Part shown: positions 1-7,624 of the stretch, piece after piece | Position numbering within the stretch: the stretch's first letter is position 1 | How the letters are laid out: the number at the start of each line of letters is the position of its first letter | Assembly (NCBI GenBank): GCA_024403235.1 | Contig: JAKSSF010000016.1 | Location: 1 to 50,314 of the forward strand | From: Lachnospiraceae bacterium | Lineage (GTDB): Bacteria; Bacillota; Clostridia; Lachnospirales; Lachnospiraceae | Direction: 5' to 3' | DNA: 50,314 nucleotides | Notes under the pieces: generated by a model | Databases searched by the model: none | Seen by the model: the letters and a program-made list of their open reading frames with translations, nothing else | What the model was told of the DNA's origin: nothing | Made by a program: the position numbers and the translations under genes

Positions 1-65
1 TATTACAGAGACAGTAAACCAAGACTTCTGTGGATAAAACTGCGGAAACTCAAGCAAAGTGAAAG

Positions 66-104
66 TTGAAAATATATGCAAACTACGATATAATTTGCAT
101 ATAT
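66..104 (+). promoter_or_regulatory. Toxin-antitoxin promoter and operator
   Basis: TTGAAA (66-71) and TATAAT (89-94) are separated by 17 bp, a good sigma-A-type promoter. A perfect 11-bp inverted repeat, ATATATGCAAA (72-82) and TTTGCATATAT (94-104), fills the spacer and the bases just after the -10. A protein bound there would block RNA polymerase. Antitoxins of this kind usually repress their own operon, so this is the likely operator; that role is inferred. Confidence 0.75.
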
Positions 105-124
105 CACGCAAGGAGGAGACTAAT

Positions 125-403
125 ATGTTAACATTACAAGAATCCATAAGACCGTCTGCTGATTTACGAAATCATTATGCTGAGATTTCAAAACAATGTA
201 AGGATAATAAAGAAGCTGTAATTATTACAGTAAATGGTAGAGGTGACACGGTTTCACTTTCCTACGAAGAATATAAAAATATGAAAGCAAGAATAGAACT
301 ATTGGAAGTATTAGCCGAAGCTGAGAATGATGTAAAAAATGGTAGAGTTGCTCCAATAACTGAGACATTTGATGATTTAAGAAACATGCTTCAGGAGGGG
401 TAA
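125..403 (+). CDS. Antitoxin, Phd/YefM family
   Basis: A 92-residue antitoxin expected to bind and neutralise the toxin encoded 3 bp downstream and to repress the operon. The N-terminal half (about residues 1-60) has the Phd/YefM layout: a 'SIRPSADLRNHYAEI' start, a 'VIITVNGRGDTVSLSYEEY' strand-turn-helix segment, then an acidic C-terminal tail (about 60-92) of the kind that wraps around a ParE/RelE toxin. ATG at 125 follows AGGAGGAG with good spacing. A GTG at 59 in the same frame lies upstream of the promoter -10 and is not a believable start. Family call is from sequence pattern; the partner assignment comes from the gene pair. Confidence 0.85.
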   Translation: MLTLQESIRPSADLRNHYAEISKQCKDNKEAVIITVNGRGDTVSLSYEEYKNMKARIELLEVLAEAENDVKNGRVAPITETFDDLRNMLQEG

Positions 404-406
404 TTT

Positions 407-724
407 ATGAAGTATGAAGTAATAAGGACTGATACAGCTGATGCAGGTATTAGGAAAATAGTTTTGTATATTGCCCAAAATTTCGGAAATGCGGTTGCCC
501 TTGAGAAACTCAGTGAGTTAGAAAAGCAAATTTTTGAATTGGGGGAGGATCCGTATAATGGAAGTGAGCCAAGATATCTTGTTCTCAAGAGGCAAGGATA
601 TAAGGTTCTTATTCTTGAAAAAGATTTGGTTTTTTATAAAATAGATGAAGATAGTAAAAAAGTAGTAATATATGCAGTCGTTGATCAACGCCAGGATTAT
701 TTAAATATTATTCGTGGTTTGTAG
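407..724 (+). CDS. Toxin, ParE/RelE superfamily
   Basis: A 105-residue protein of the ParE/RelE toxin fold. It begins 'MKYEVIRTDTADAGIRKIV', has a middle helix-loop 'ALEKLSELEKQIFELGEDPY' and ends with the strands 'KVLILEKDLVFYKID' and 'KKVVIYAVVDQRQDYLNII'; the late R/Q/D-Y pattern is typical of the family. RelE members cut mRNA on the ribosome and ParE members poison gyrase; which one applies cannot be read from the sequence. The start lies 3 bp after the antitoxin stop, so the two are co-translated. The length is normal for the family. Confidence 0.83.
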   Translation: MKYEVIRTDTADAGIRKIVLYIAQNFGNAVALEKLSELEKQIFELGEDPYNGSEPRYLVLKRQGYKVLILEKDLVFYKIDEDSKKVVIYAVVDQRQDYLNIIRGL

Positions 725-744
725 TACAAGTTCGAACATTCTTC

Positions 745-772
745 TTGTATGTCAAAAATATTAATATATAAT
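745..772 (+). promoter_or_regulatory. Putative promoter for the rsmJ group
   Basis: TTGTAT (745-750) and TATAAT (767-772) are spaced by 16 bp and lie 26 bp before the rsmJ start. The -10 is perfect and the -35 is partial. Nothing resembling a terminator separates it from the toxin gene. Confidence 0.5.
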
Positions 773-797
773 GAATGCAGTATATGTAGGATTATAA

Positions 798-1562
798 ATG
801 GAGTTAAAAAACAATCAGGACTTAGTCATTTGTATAGAGGATGGGTTAGATACCACGGCAGGAGAGCAACTGGCAGAAAAACTGGGTGTGGAAATTCGAA
901 AAGATAAAGGGGAAACCTTAACCCTTTGCTATAGAAAAGAAGGCTTGTTTTTGGAAGGCTTTGGTCTTTCCTATCAGGGGGATTTTACCAGACTGTTGCC
1001 CCGTGTTACCAATGGCCATCTGGCACATGAAATGCTATATCGCATTGCCAAAACAAAAGAGCAGGAGCCGATGGCTGTGGATGCCACAGCGGGACTTGGA
1101 GAGGACAGCTTTCTATTGGCTGCTTGTGGATATACCCTTACCATGTTTGAGCAAAATCCGGTGATAGCAGCCTTATTGCAGGATGCACTGAAACGGGCAA
1201 AACAGCACAGTGTTTGCGGTAGCATTGCAGAGAGGATGACTTTGGTAGAGGGAAACAGTATAGAGCTGATGCCAAAATTAACTACGAAACTGGATCTTTT
1301 GTATCTGGATCCTATGTTTCCCAAAAGACAAAAATCAGGATTGATTCATAAAAAATTGCAGTTATTACAAAAATTAGAACAGCCCTGTATGGAAGAAGAA
1401 TTGCTGTTTCAAACAGCTTGGCAGGTGTATCCCAAAAAGCTGGTAGTAAAAAGACCCCTAAAGGGTAGCTTGCTGGCAGGGGAAAAACCAAATCATTCTA
1501 TTCAAGGGAAAGCCATTCGATATGATTGTTTCGTGCCAACTAGACATGTCGGATACAAATGA
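798..1562 (+). CDS. rsmJ: 16S rRNA m2G1516 methyltransferase RsmJ-like
   Basis: A 254-residue class I SAM-dependent methyltransferase related to RsmJ (YhiQ), which methylates N2 of G1516 in 16S rRNA. Diagnostic features are the SAM-binding loop 'DATAGLGED' (residues 95-103), the following 'MFEQNPVIAALLQDAL', the catalytic-side motif 'LYLDPMFPKRQKSGL' near residue 170, and the late 'KKLVVKRP' strand. All fit RsmJ better than other rRNA methylases. The N-terminal ~70 residues match the family's small lead domain. Start chosen as the first ATG after the promoter; the ribosome site before it (AGGATT) is weak. Confidence 0.85.
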   Translation: MELKNNQDLVICIEDGLDTTAGEQLAEKLGVEIRKDKGETLTLCYRKEGLFLEGFGLSYQGDFTRLLPRVTNGHLAHEMLYRIAKTKEQEPMAVDATAGLGEDSFLLAACGYTLTMFEQNPVIAALLQDALKRAKQHSVCGSIAERMTLVEGNSIELMPKLTTKLDLLYLDPMFPKRQKSGLIHKKLQLLQKLEQPCMEEELLFQTAWQVYPKKLVVKRPLKGSLLAGEKPNHSIQGKAIRYDCFVPTRHVGYK

Positions 1563-1563
1563 G

Positions 1564-1589
1564 AGGAGATTGTTTTAGCAGAATCTCCT
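1564..1589 (+). other. Intergenic hairpin after rsmJ
   Basis: AGGAGATT (1564-1571) and AATCTCCT (1582-1589) form an 8-bp stem just after the rsmJ stop. No T-tract follows, so it is not a standard terminator; it may stabilise the 3' end. Function unknown. Confidence 0.35.
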
Positions 1590-1652
1590 AAATGATGCGC
1601 CTTTTATCGTGGAATGAAAAAGGTGTGTAGATAGAAGAAAAGAGGTTACACC

Positions 1653-2141
1653 ATGGGATTTGTTTCCACCAATGAAATGCAACATTTTGGATTTGAAGAT
1701 TGTCAACTGCTTTCCTGGGAAAGCATAGGACCGGATATTGTGATACAGGCGGATGCCTTGATTGTAGAAGCAAATAATTCACAAAATACAAATTTTACCA
1801 GAAGTTATGCAGATACTGTTACAGTAAAATTTGAAAATGGTAAGATTATAGAAGGCTGTAAAGAAGGATTTCGGTATTTAGATGCCAATGATGTATTGGT
1901 TTCTGAAACAGAAGATGAAATCTTGGAAGAAGCAGCGTTAGAACAAATTTTAAAACAATGTCAAACCAATACCATGTACTGGTTTGCCTGTGTGCAGAAT
2001 TCACCGGAAGAATATTGTCTTTCTATTGAGTTCCCACCTGCTGAGGCATATGATACCACGCCCGGAGATTCTTTCCGGATACAGATTCGTTGTACAAAAG
2101 TGACAGTTCGTTGGGAAAGATATTTAAATCGAGTACAGTAG
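1653..2141 (+). CDS. Conserved hypothetical protein
   Basis: A 162-residue soluble protein that I do not recognise. It begins 'MGFVSTNEMQHFGFEDCQL', has no signal peptide or membrane segment, and alternates predicted strands with acidic loops, including an acidic stretch 'SETEDEILEEAALEQIL' near residues 88-104. The ATG follows GAGGTTA at suitable spacing, and codon use matches the neighbours. It lies between rsmJ and holA on the same strand, 11 bp before holA, so it is probably co-transcribed with them. The reading frame is convincing but no function can be given. Confidence 0.7.
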   Translation: MGFVSTNEMQHFGFEDCQLLSWESIGPDIVIQADALIVEANNSQNTNFTRSYADTVTVKFENGKIIEGCKEGFRYLDANDVLVSETEDEILEEAALEQILKQCQTNTMYWFACVQNSPEEYCLSIEFPPAEAYDTTPGDSFRIQIRCTKVTVRWERYLNRVQ

Positions 2142-2152
2142 TAGGATAGTGT

Positions 2153-3157
2153 ATGCAAAGATTAAATCAAGACATTAAAGAAAAAAATTTCAAACCAGTC
2201 TACCTGCTGTATGGCGAAGAAGCGTACTTGATTAAGCAATATAAGGATCGATTGATGGCTGCGGTTTCTTCTGATGGAGATTCTATGAATGTCCATCGAT
2301 ATGTGGGAAAAGATGTGGAAACAAAGGAAATCATTTCTCTGGCAGAAACCCTTCCTTTTTTGGCCCAGTATCGAGTGATTTTATTGGAAAATACAGGCTG
2401 GCTCAAGAAAGGGAATGAAGAACTTTTGACCTATTTGCCTAATCTTTGTGACAGTACCATTTTGATTTTGGCAGAACAGGAAGTAGACAGACGGGTAAAG
2501 CTTTTTGATCAAATCAAAAAGCAGGGTCGATGTGTAGAATTTCAAAAGCAAACCGATGTAACCTTGCAGAAATGGATTCTGGGCATTTTAAAAAAAGAAA
2601 ATAAATCTATTTCCCAACAGACACTGCTTCATTTTCTGGAAACCGTAGGAGAGGATATGGATCGGATTCGTTCGGAACTGGAAAAGCTTTTGATGTATAC
2701 CTATCAAAAGGAAAGTATTTCCATAGAGGATGTGGATAGCGTTTGTGTTAGGCAGGTACAAAACCAGATTTTTGATATGATACAGGCTTTGGCAGACAGA
2801 AATCAGCAAAAAGCCTTGGATTTGTATTACGATTTACTTTCCTTAAAAGAAAAACCTATGAAGATCATTGCTTTGATCGGAAGACAGTTCAATTTGATGT
2901 TGCAAATCAAAGAATTGCAAAGAAAAGGCTATGACAAAAAAGGAATGAGCGAAAAAACCGGGTTGCGGGAATTTCTGATTCCCAAATACGCGGCCAGTGC
3001 CAGTCGTTTTTCCGGGAAGGAACTGCGACAGGCCCTGGAAGAATGCGTGGAATTGGAAACCGCTGTGAAAACGGGACAATTAAAAGAGGCTCTCAGCGTA
3101 GAAATATTGTTGGTAAAATATAGTAAAAAAGGACAATTCGTACAGGAAGGGGAATAA
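2153..3157 (+). CDS. holA: DNA polymerase III delta subunit
   Basis: The 334-residue delta subunit of the DNA polymerase III clamp loader, which opens the beta sliding clamp during replication. It carries the typical start 'KPVYLLYGEEAYLIKQY', the beta-clamp-contacting N-terminal domain, the motif 'LIGRQFNLMLQIKELQRKG' late in the protein, and the C-terminal collar domain. Delta has an AAA+ fold without a working P-loop, as seen here. Length is normal. The start lies 11 bp after the previous gene, with AGGA in front. The DJ-1-family gene begins 2 bp after its stop. Confidence 0.92.
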   Translation: MQRLNQDIKEKNFKPVYLLYGEEAYLIKQYKDRLMAAVSSDGDSMNVHRYVGKDVETKEIISLAETLPFLAQYRVILLENTGWLKKGNEELLTYLPNLCDSTILILAEQEVDRRVKLFDQIKKQGRCVEFQKQTDVTLQKWILGILKKENKSISQQTLLHFLETVGEDMDRIRSELEKLLMYTYQKESISIEDVDSVCVRQVQNQIFDMIQALADRNQQKALDLYYDLLSLKEKPMKIIALIGRQFNLMLQIKELQRKGYDKKGMSEKTGLREFLIPKYAASASRFSGKELRQALEECVELETAVKTGQLKEALSVEILLVKYSKKGQFVQEGE

Positions 3158-3159
3158 AA

Positions 3160-3705
3160 ATGATTGCATTATTTTTAGCAGAAGGAAATGAAGAAATTGA
3201 AGCTTTAACAGTAGTGGATCTTTGTAGAAGAGCGGGACTGGATATTCAAACCGTGTCTGTAACAGGCCAAAAACAGGTAAGAAGCTCTCACGGTATTTTG
3301 GTGGAAGCAGATATGCTATTAGAAGATGTGGATTTTTCAAAGGTAGAGATGCTTGTATTGCCGGGTGGAATGCCGGGTACTTTAAATCTGGAGGCTTGTG
3401 CACCTTTGATGGAACAGATAAAAGCTTTCCATCAGGCAGGAAAATATATCAGTGCCATTTGTGCAGCACCTACTGTATTTGGCCGTGCAGGGATTTTGGA
3501 AGGCCGAGAAGCCTGCTGTTATCCGGAGATGGAAGGGGATTTGTTAGGCGCAAAGGTTTCCTACGCACCTGTAGTAGAGGATGGCCACATTTTAACCAGC
3601 CGTGGTATGGGAACTGCCATTCCCTTTGGTTTAGCTATTGTGTCAAGATTTAAAGGACAGGATTACGCCGACGAATTGGCAAAGAAAATTGTATTTTCAC
3701 TATAA
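3160..3705 (+). CDS. DJ-1/PfpI family protein
   Basis: A 181-residue DJ-1/ThiJ/PfpI superfamily protein. The nucleophile-elbow motif 'SAICAAPTVFG' places the reactive cysteine at residue 101, and Glu near residue 15 ('EGNEEIEA') matches the acid that sits beside it in DJ-1. Members are small cytosolic proteins linked to glyoxal handling, protein repair or redox sensing; the actual activity is unknown. Start: ATG after AGGAAGGGG, 2 bp downstream of holA, hence probably one transcript. Confidence 0.85.
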   Translation: MIALFLAEGNEEIEALTVVDLCRRAGLDIQTVSVTGQKQVRSSHGILVEADMLLEDVDFSKVEMLVLPGGMPGTLNLEACAPLMEQIKAFHQAGKYISAICAAPTVFGRAGILEGREACCYPEMEGDLLGAKVSYAPVVEDGHILTSRGMGTAIPFGLAIVSRFKGQDYADELAKKIVFSL

Positions 3706-3733
3706 ATTTTCACAAGAAGAAGGATTGGGTACT

Positions 3734-4795
3734 ATGCCAAAACCTTTGGAAAAGTTAAAAAATGGAATAGCTCTTACCAAAGAAGATTTCCTTTGGATAT
3801 TGGAGAAACAGGAGGAGAAGGGTTTTCGGGAAACCTTACAGGAGTATGCCCTGCAGCTTCGAAAAAAAAACTTTGGTAACACAATCTATATCAGAGGACT
3901 GATAGAGATTTCCAATTACTGTAAAAATAATTGTTATTACTGCGGGATTCGGAGAGAAAACAGTTCCATTCACCGCTATCGCCTGGAGGAGGATACTATT
4001 CTTTCCTGCGTGGCGGAAGGATATGCATTGGGATTTCGGACCTTTGTATTACAAGGCGGAGAAGATCCCTATTATACCGACGAAAGGCTTTGTTCCATAC
4101 TAAAAAAGATAAAGCAAAATCATCCCGATTGTGCAATTACTTTATCCTTAGGGGAAAGAAGTAAAGACAGTTATTTGGCGTTGTTTCAGGCAGGGGCAGA
4201 CAGGTATTTGTTACGGCATGAAACGGCGACAGAAAGCCATTACGGAATGCTGCATCCGGAACAAATGAGTTGGCAAAATAGGATCCGGTGCCTACAGCAA
4301 TTAAAAGAAATTGGATATCAGGTGGGCTGTGGATTTATGGTAGGATCCCCCTTTCAGACGAAGGAGCATTTGGCCAATGACTTGTTATTTTTACAACAGT
4401 TTCGTCCCCACATGGTAGGTATTGGTCCTTTTATACCCCAAGGGCAAACGCCTTTTGGACAGTATGCCGGTGGAACGGTAGAGCAAACTTTATTTTTGTT
4501 ATCTCTCATTCGCATTCTATTGCCACAGGTACTACTTCCTGCTACCACCGCGTTGGGATCTTTAGAAGTAGGAGGCAGAGAAAAGGGGATATTGGCAGGT
4601 GCCAATGTAGTGATGCCCAATTTGTCACCCAAGGAAGCCAGAGAGAATTATACATTATATGATAATAAGCTTTCTACCGGTCTGGAAAATGCCCATTCAC
4701 TACAGGCATTACAGGAAAGTATGAAAGCAATCGGTTATGAAATCGTCATAGACAGAGGAGATGCCCCTGGAGTATTAGAACAACAGAAACGATAG
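3734..4795 (+). CDS. hydE: [FeFe]-hydrogenase maturase HydE (radical SAM)
   Basis: A 353-residue radical-SAM enzyme that helps build the [2Fe] part of the hydrogenase H-cluster, acting on the HydG product. The SAM-cluster motif CxxxCxxC is at C63, C67 and C70 ('NYCKNNCYYCG'). 'LQGGEDPYY' and 'GCGFMVGSPFQ' are typical of the HydE/BioB-like barrel. The frame stays open upstream to 3638, inside the DJ-1 gene, but ATG 3734 gives the family's normal N-terminus and follows a GAAGAAGGA stretch. hydG follows after 19 bp and hydF after that, so the three maturases form an operon. No hydrogenase subunit is in the window. Confidence 0.92.
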   Translation: MPKPLEKLKNGIALTKEDFLWILEKQEEKGFRETLQEYALQLRKKNFGNTIYIRGLIEISNYCKNNCYYCGIRRENSSIHRYRLEEDTILSCVAEGYALGFRTFVLQGGEDPYYTDERLCSILKKIKQNHPDCAITLSLGERSKDSYLALFQAGADRYLLRHETATESHYGMLHPEQMSWQNRIRCLQQLKEIGYQVGCGFMVGSPFQTKEHLANDLLFLQQFRPHMVGIGPFIPQGQTPFGQYAGGTVEQTLFLLSLIRILLPQVLLPATTALGSLEVGGREKGILAGANVVMPNLSPKEARENYTLYDNKLSTGLENAHSLQALQESMKAIGYEIVIDRGDAPGVLEQQKR

Positions 4796-4814
4796 ATTTG
4801 AAGAGGAATACAGC

Positions 4815-6230
4815 ATGTATCATGTTACATCAAGAAAAGCAGAAGAGTTTATAGACCATGGGGAGATTCAAGAAACCTTAGCCTATGCAGATGCACACAA
4901 AGAGGATGCAGTCCTGATTTCTTCTATTTTACGAAAGGCAAAAGAGGGAAAAGGGTTAGATCATAGAGAAGCCAGCGTGTTGTTGGCTTGTACCTTGCCG
5001 GACAAAAATGAAGAAATATTGAATATGGCAAAGAAAATCAAAGAAGATTACTACGGGAATCGTATTGTATTGTTTGCTCCTTTGTATTTGTCTAATTATT
5101 GTATCAACGGTTGCACCTATTGCCCATATCATGGAAAAAATAAAACCATTCCAAGAGTAAAGTTGACCCAGGATCAGATTCGGGCAGAGGTTATGGCGTT
5201 GCAGGATATGGGACATAAACGACTTGCCATTGAAAGTGGAGAACATCCCATTTATAACCCTATTGCATATATTTTGGAATCCATTGATACCATTTATTCT
5301 ATCAAACATAAAAATGGTGCCATTCGAAGAGTGAATGTGAATATTGCAGCCACTACTGTAGAAGAATATAAAATGCTGCATGATGCAGGCATTGGCACCT
5401 ATATTTTGTTCCAGGAAACCTATCATAAAGAATCCTATGAACAGTTACATCCTACCGGACCAAAATCTGATTATGCCTATCATACAGAAGCTATGGACCG
5501 TGCCATGGAAGGTGGCATTGATGATGTAGGATTGGGGGTTTTGTTTGGATTGGAAAAATATCGATATGAGTTTGCAGGATTGTTAATGCATGCGGAACAT
5601 CTGGAAGCTACCTTTGGAGTAGGGCCCCATACCATTTCTGTTCCCAGAATCTGTCCCGCAGAAGATATTGATTTGAATGCCTTTACAGATGCCATTGCAG
5701 ATGATACCTTTGCAAAGATTATTGCCTGCATTCGAATTGCAGTGCCTTATACAGGAATGATTATTTCTACCAGAGAATCCGCAAAAATGAGAGCCAGAGC
5801 CTTGGATTTGGGAATTTCTCAGATTTCCGGTGGTTCCCGTACCTCTGTAGGTGGCTATACCACAGAGGAAAGACCGGAGGATACGGTGCAGTTTGATGTT
5901 TCTGACAGAAGATCTTTGGATGAAGTGATGAAATGGCTGATGGAACTGGGCTATGTACCATCTTTCTGCACCGCCTGCTATCGGGAAGGTCGTACGGGAG
6001 ATCGATTTATGGCATTATGTAAGGCAAAGCAGATCCAAAATTGTTGCCTTCCAAATGCATTACTTACCTTGAAGGAATATTTAAGTGATTATGCCAGCCC
6101 TGCAACCCAAATAGAAGGGGAAAGAATTATAAAACAGTTTATGCCACAGGTTACCAATCCTGTAGCAAGAGATACCTTAGCCAATCGATTGACCTTGATT
6201 GAACAGGGAGAAAGGGATTTTAGGTTCTAA
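4815..6230 (+). CDS. hydG: [FeFe]-hydrogenase maturase HydG (radical SAM tyrosine lyase)
   Basis: A 471-residue radical-SAM enzyme that splits tyrosine and supplies the CO and CN ligands of the H-cluster. The SAM-cluster cysteines are C96, C100 and C103 ('NYCINGCTYC'). The C-terminal part carries a second cysteine set, C385, C388 and C402, as expected for the auxiliary iron-sulfur site that separates HydG from the related ThiH. The aromatic-rich 'YHKESYEQLHPTGPKSDY' segment is also typical. Length fits the family. It sits between hydE and hydF with the same orientation and short gaps. Confidence 0.94.
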   Translation: MYHVTSRKAEEFIDHGEIQETLAYADAHKEDAVLISSILRKAKEGKGLDHREASVLLACTLPDKNEEILNMAKKIKEDYYGNRIVLFAPLYLSNYCINGCTYCPYHGKNKTIPRVKLTQDQIRAEVMALQDMGHKRLAIESGEHPIYNPIAYILESIDTIYSIKHKNGAIRRVNVNIAATTVEEYKMLHDAGIGTYILFQETYHKESYEQLHPTGPKSDYAYHTEAMDRAMEGGIDDVGLGVLFGLEKYRYEFAGLLMHAEHLEATFGVGPHTISVPRICPAEDIDLNAFTDAIADDTFAKIIACIRIAVPYTGMIISTRESAKMRARALDLGISQISGGSRTSVGGYTTEERPEDTVQFDVSDRRSLDEVMKWLMELGYVPSFCTACYREGRTGDRFMALCKAKQIQNCCLPNALLTLKEYLSDYASPATQIEGERIIKQFMPQVTNPVARDTLANRLTLIEQGERDFRF

Positions 6231-6232
6231 AT

Positions 6233-7501
6233 ATGGGAATGGAAACTGCGCCTGCTGCTTTTCGAAAGCATATTACCTTATTGGGAAAACGAAATGCAGG
6301 AAAATCCAGTTTAATCAATGCCATTACCGGACAGGAGTTGTCTATTGTATCAGATACGCCCGGAACTACCACAGACCCGGTACAAAAGAGTATGGAAGTG
6401 TTGCCCCTGGGACCGGTGGTTTTCATTGACACCCCCGGCTTGGATGATGAAGGGGAACTTGGAACTCTTCGAGTGGAAAAAGCATATCGAATGTTGGATA
6501 AAACCGACATTGCTGTCATAGTGCTGGATGCCCAGGAAAAATGGGGCGAAAAGGAAAATAGCATTGCAAAATTGTTGCTGCAAAGAAAAATTCCAATGAC
6601 TATAGTAGTCAATAAAATAGACTTGGTTTCACAGGAAGAATTGCAACAGATACAAAAAAATATAGAAGACGCCTTGCAGCAAATGGCAGAAGAAACAGCA
6701 GGGCAGGACTATAGTAAACAACAAGGTATGCCCACGATTTTATTTGCCAGTGCAAATCATAGAATAGGCTTGGATTCCATAAAAGAAACTTTGGCCAGAT
6801 TAGGGAATAAAGAACCGGGAGCAGATACCATTATTTGTGATAGATTACATGCCGGAGATGTGGTGGTATTGGTCATTCCTATTGATGAATCGGCTCCTAA
6901 GGGACGGTTAATTCTGCCCCAACAGATGGTACTTCGAGAATTGCTGGATCATAGGATGATACCGGTTTGCTGTCAGGTAAAGGATTTATCCAAGGCTTTA
7001 GAAGTCTTAAAAGAAAAACCTAAACTGGTAATTACCGACAGCCAGGCATTTGGGGCAGTGAATCAGATTTTGGAGAAGGATATTCTACTCACTTCCTTTT
7101 CTATTCTGATGGCCAGATGGAAGAAAACCTTGGAGCCGTCAGTAAAAGCGGCAAGGTTACTGGAACAGTTACAGGATGGCGACAAGATTTTAATAGCAGA
7201 GGGCTGTACTCATCATAGGCAGTGTGGGGATATCGGTACAGTAAAATTACCTGCGTGGATAGAAAACTTCTCCGGGAAAAAACTTCAGTTTTCATTCACA
7301 AGTGGAACCCAGTTTCCGGATGACTTAAATCAGTATCGACTTATTGTGCACTGCGGTGGCTGTATGTTGAATGAAGCGGAAATGGGATCCAGATATCAAA
7401 AAGCCGGAGAGGCAAGCATTCCTATTACCAATTATGGTATCGCCATTGCCCATATAAACGGTATCTTAAAAAGAAGTTTGGCACCACTGGGAATGGAGTA
7501 A
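6233..7501 (+). CDS. hydF: [FeFe]-hydrogenase maturation GTPase HydF
   Basis: A 422-residue GTPase and scaffold that carries the [2Fe] precursor to the hydrogenase. The N-terminal Ras-like domain has the P-loop 'GKRNAGKS' (18-25), the switch 'DTPGLDD', and 'NKIDL'. The C-terminal cluster-binding domain carries C325 ('EGCTHHRQCGD') and C374/C377 ('HCGGC'), the iron-sulfur ligands of HydF. Length is normal. It starts 2 bp after the hydG stop and ends the maturase operon; the next gene has its own promoter. Confidence 0.94.
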   Translation: MGMETAPAAFRKHITLLGKRNAGKSSLINAITGQELSIVSDTPGTTTDPVQKSMEVLPLGPVVFIDTPGLDDEGELGTLRVEKAYRMLDKTDIAVIVLDAQEKWGEKENSIAKLLLQRKIPMTIVVNKIDLVSQEELQQIQKNIEDALQQMAEETAGQDYSKQQGMPTILFASANHRIGLDSIKETLARLGNKEPGADTIICDRLHAGDVVVLVIPIDESAPKGRLILPQQMVLRELLDHRMIPVCCQVKDLSKALEVLKEKPKLVITDSQAFGAVNQILEKDILLTSFSILMARWKKTLEPSVKAARLLEQLQDGDKILIAEGCTHHRQCGDIGTVKLPAWIENFSGKKLQFSFTSGTQFPDDLNQYRLIVHCGGCMLNEAEMGSRYQKAGEASIPITNYGIAIAHINGILKRSLAPLGME

Positions 7502-7509
7502 AAAAATAC

Positions 7510-7547
7510 TAGAAATATAGATGCCCTTGTGATATAATCGTAGGGCA
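7510..7547 (+). promoter_or_regulatory. Putative tig promoter with flanking inverted repeat
   Basis: TATAAT (7533-7538) with TAGAAA (7510-7515) 17 bp upstream forms a plausible promoter before trigger factor. TGCCCT (7522-7527) and AGGGCA (7542-7547) bracket the -10 symmetrically and could be an operator or a short leader hairpin. The promoter is likely; the operator idea is weak. Confidence 0.5.
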
Positions 7548-7624
7548 ATTGTGGTTTCTTTTCGAAAAAGAAATCCAAAGCATGAAGAGAAAAAAGCAAA
7601 AAGCTTAAGGGAGGAAATAGATTT

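Noticed and set aside
59-124. Longer antitoxin start at GTG 59
   Set aside because: It lies upstream of the -10 and operator; ATG 125 has a strong ribosome site.
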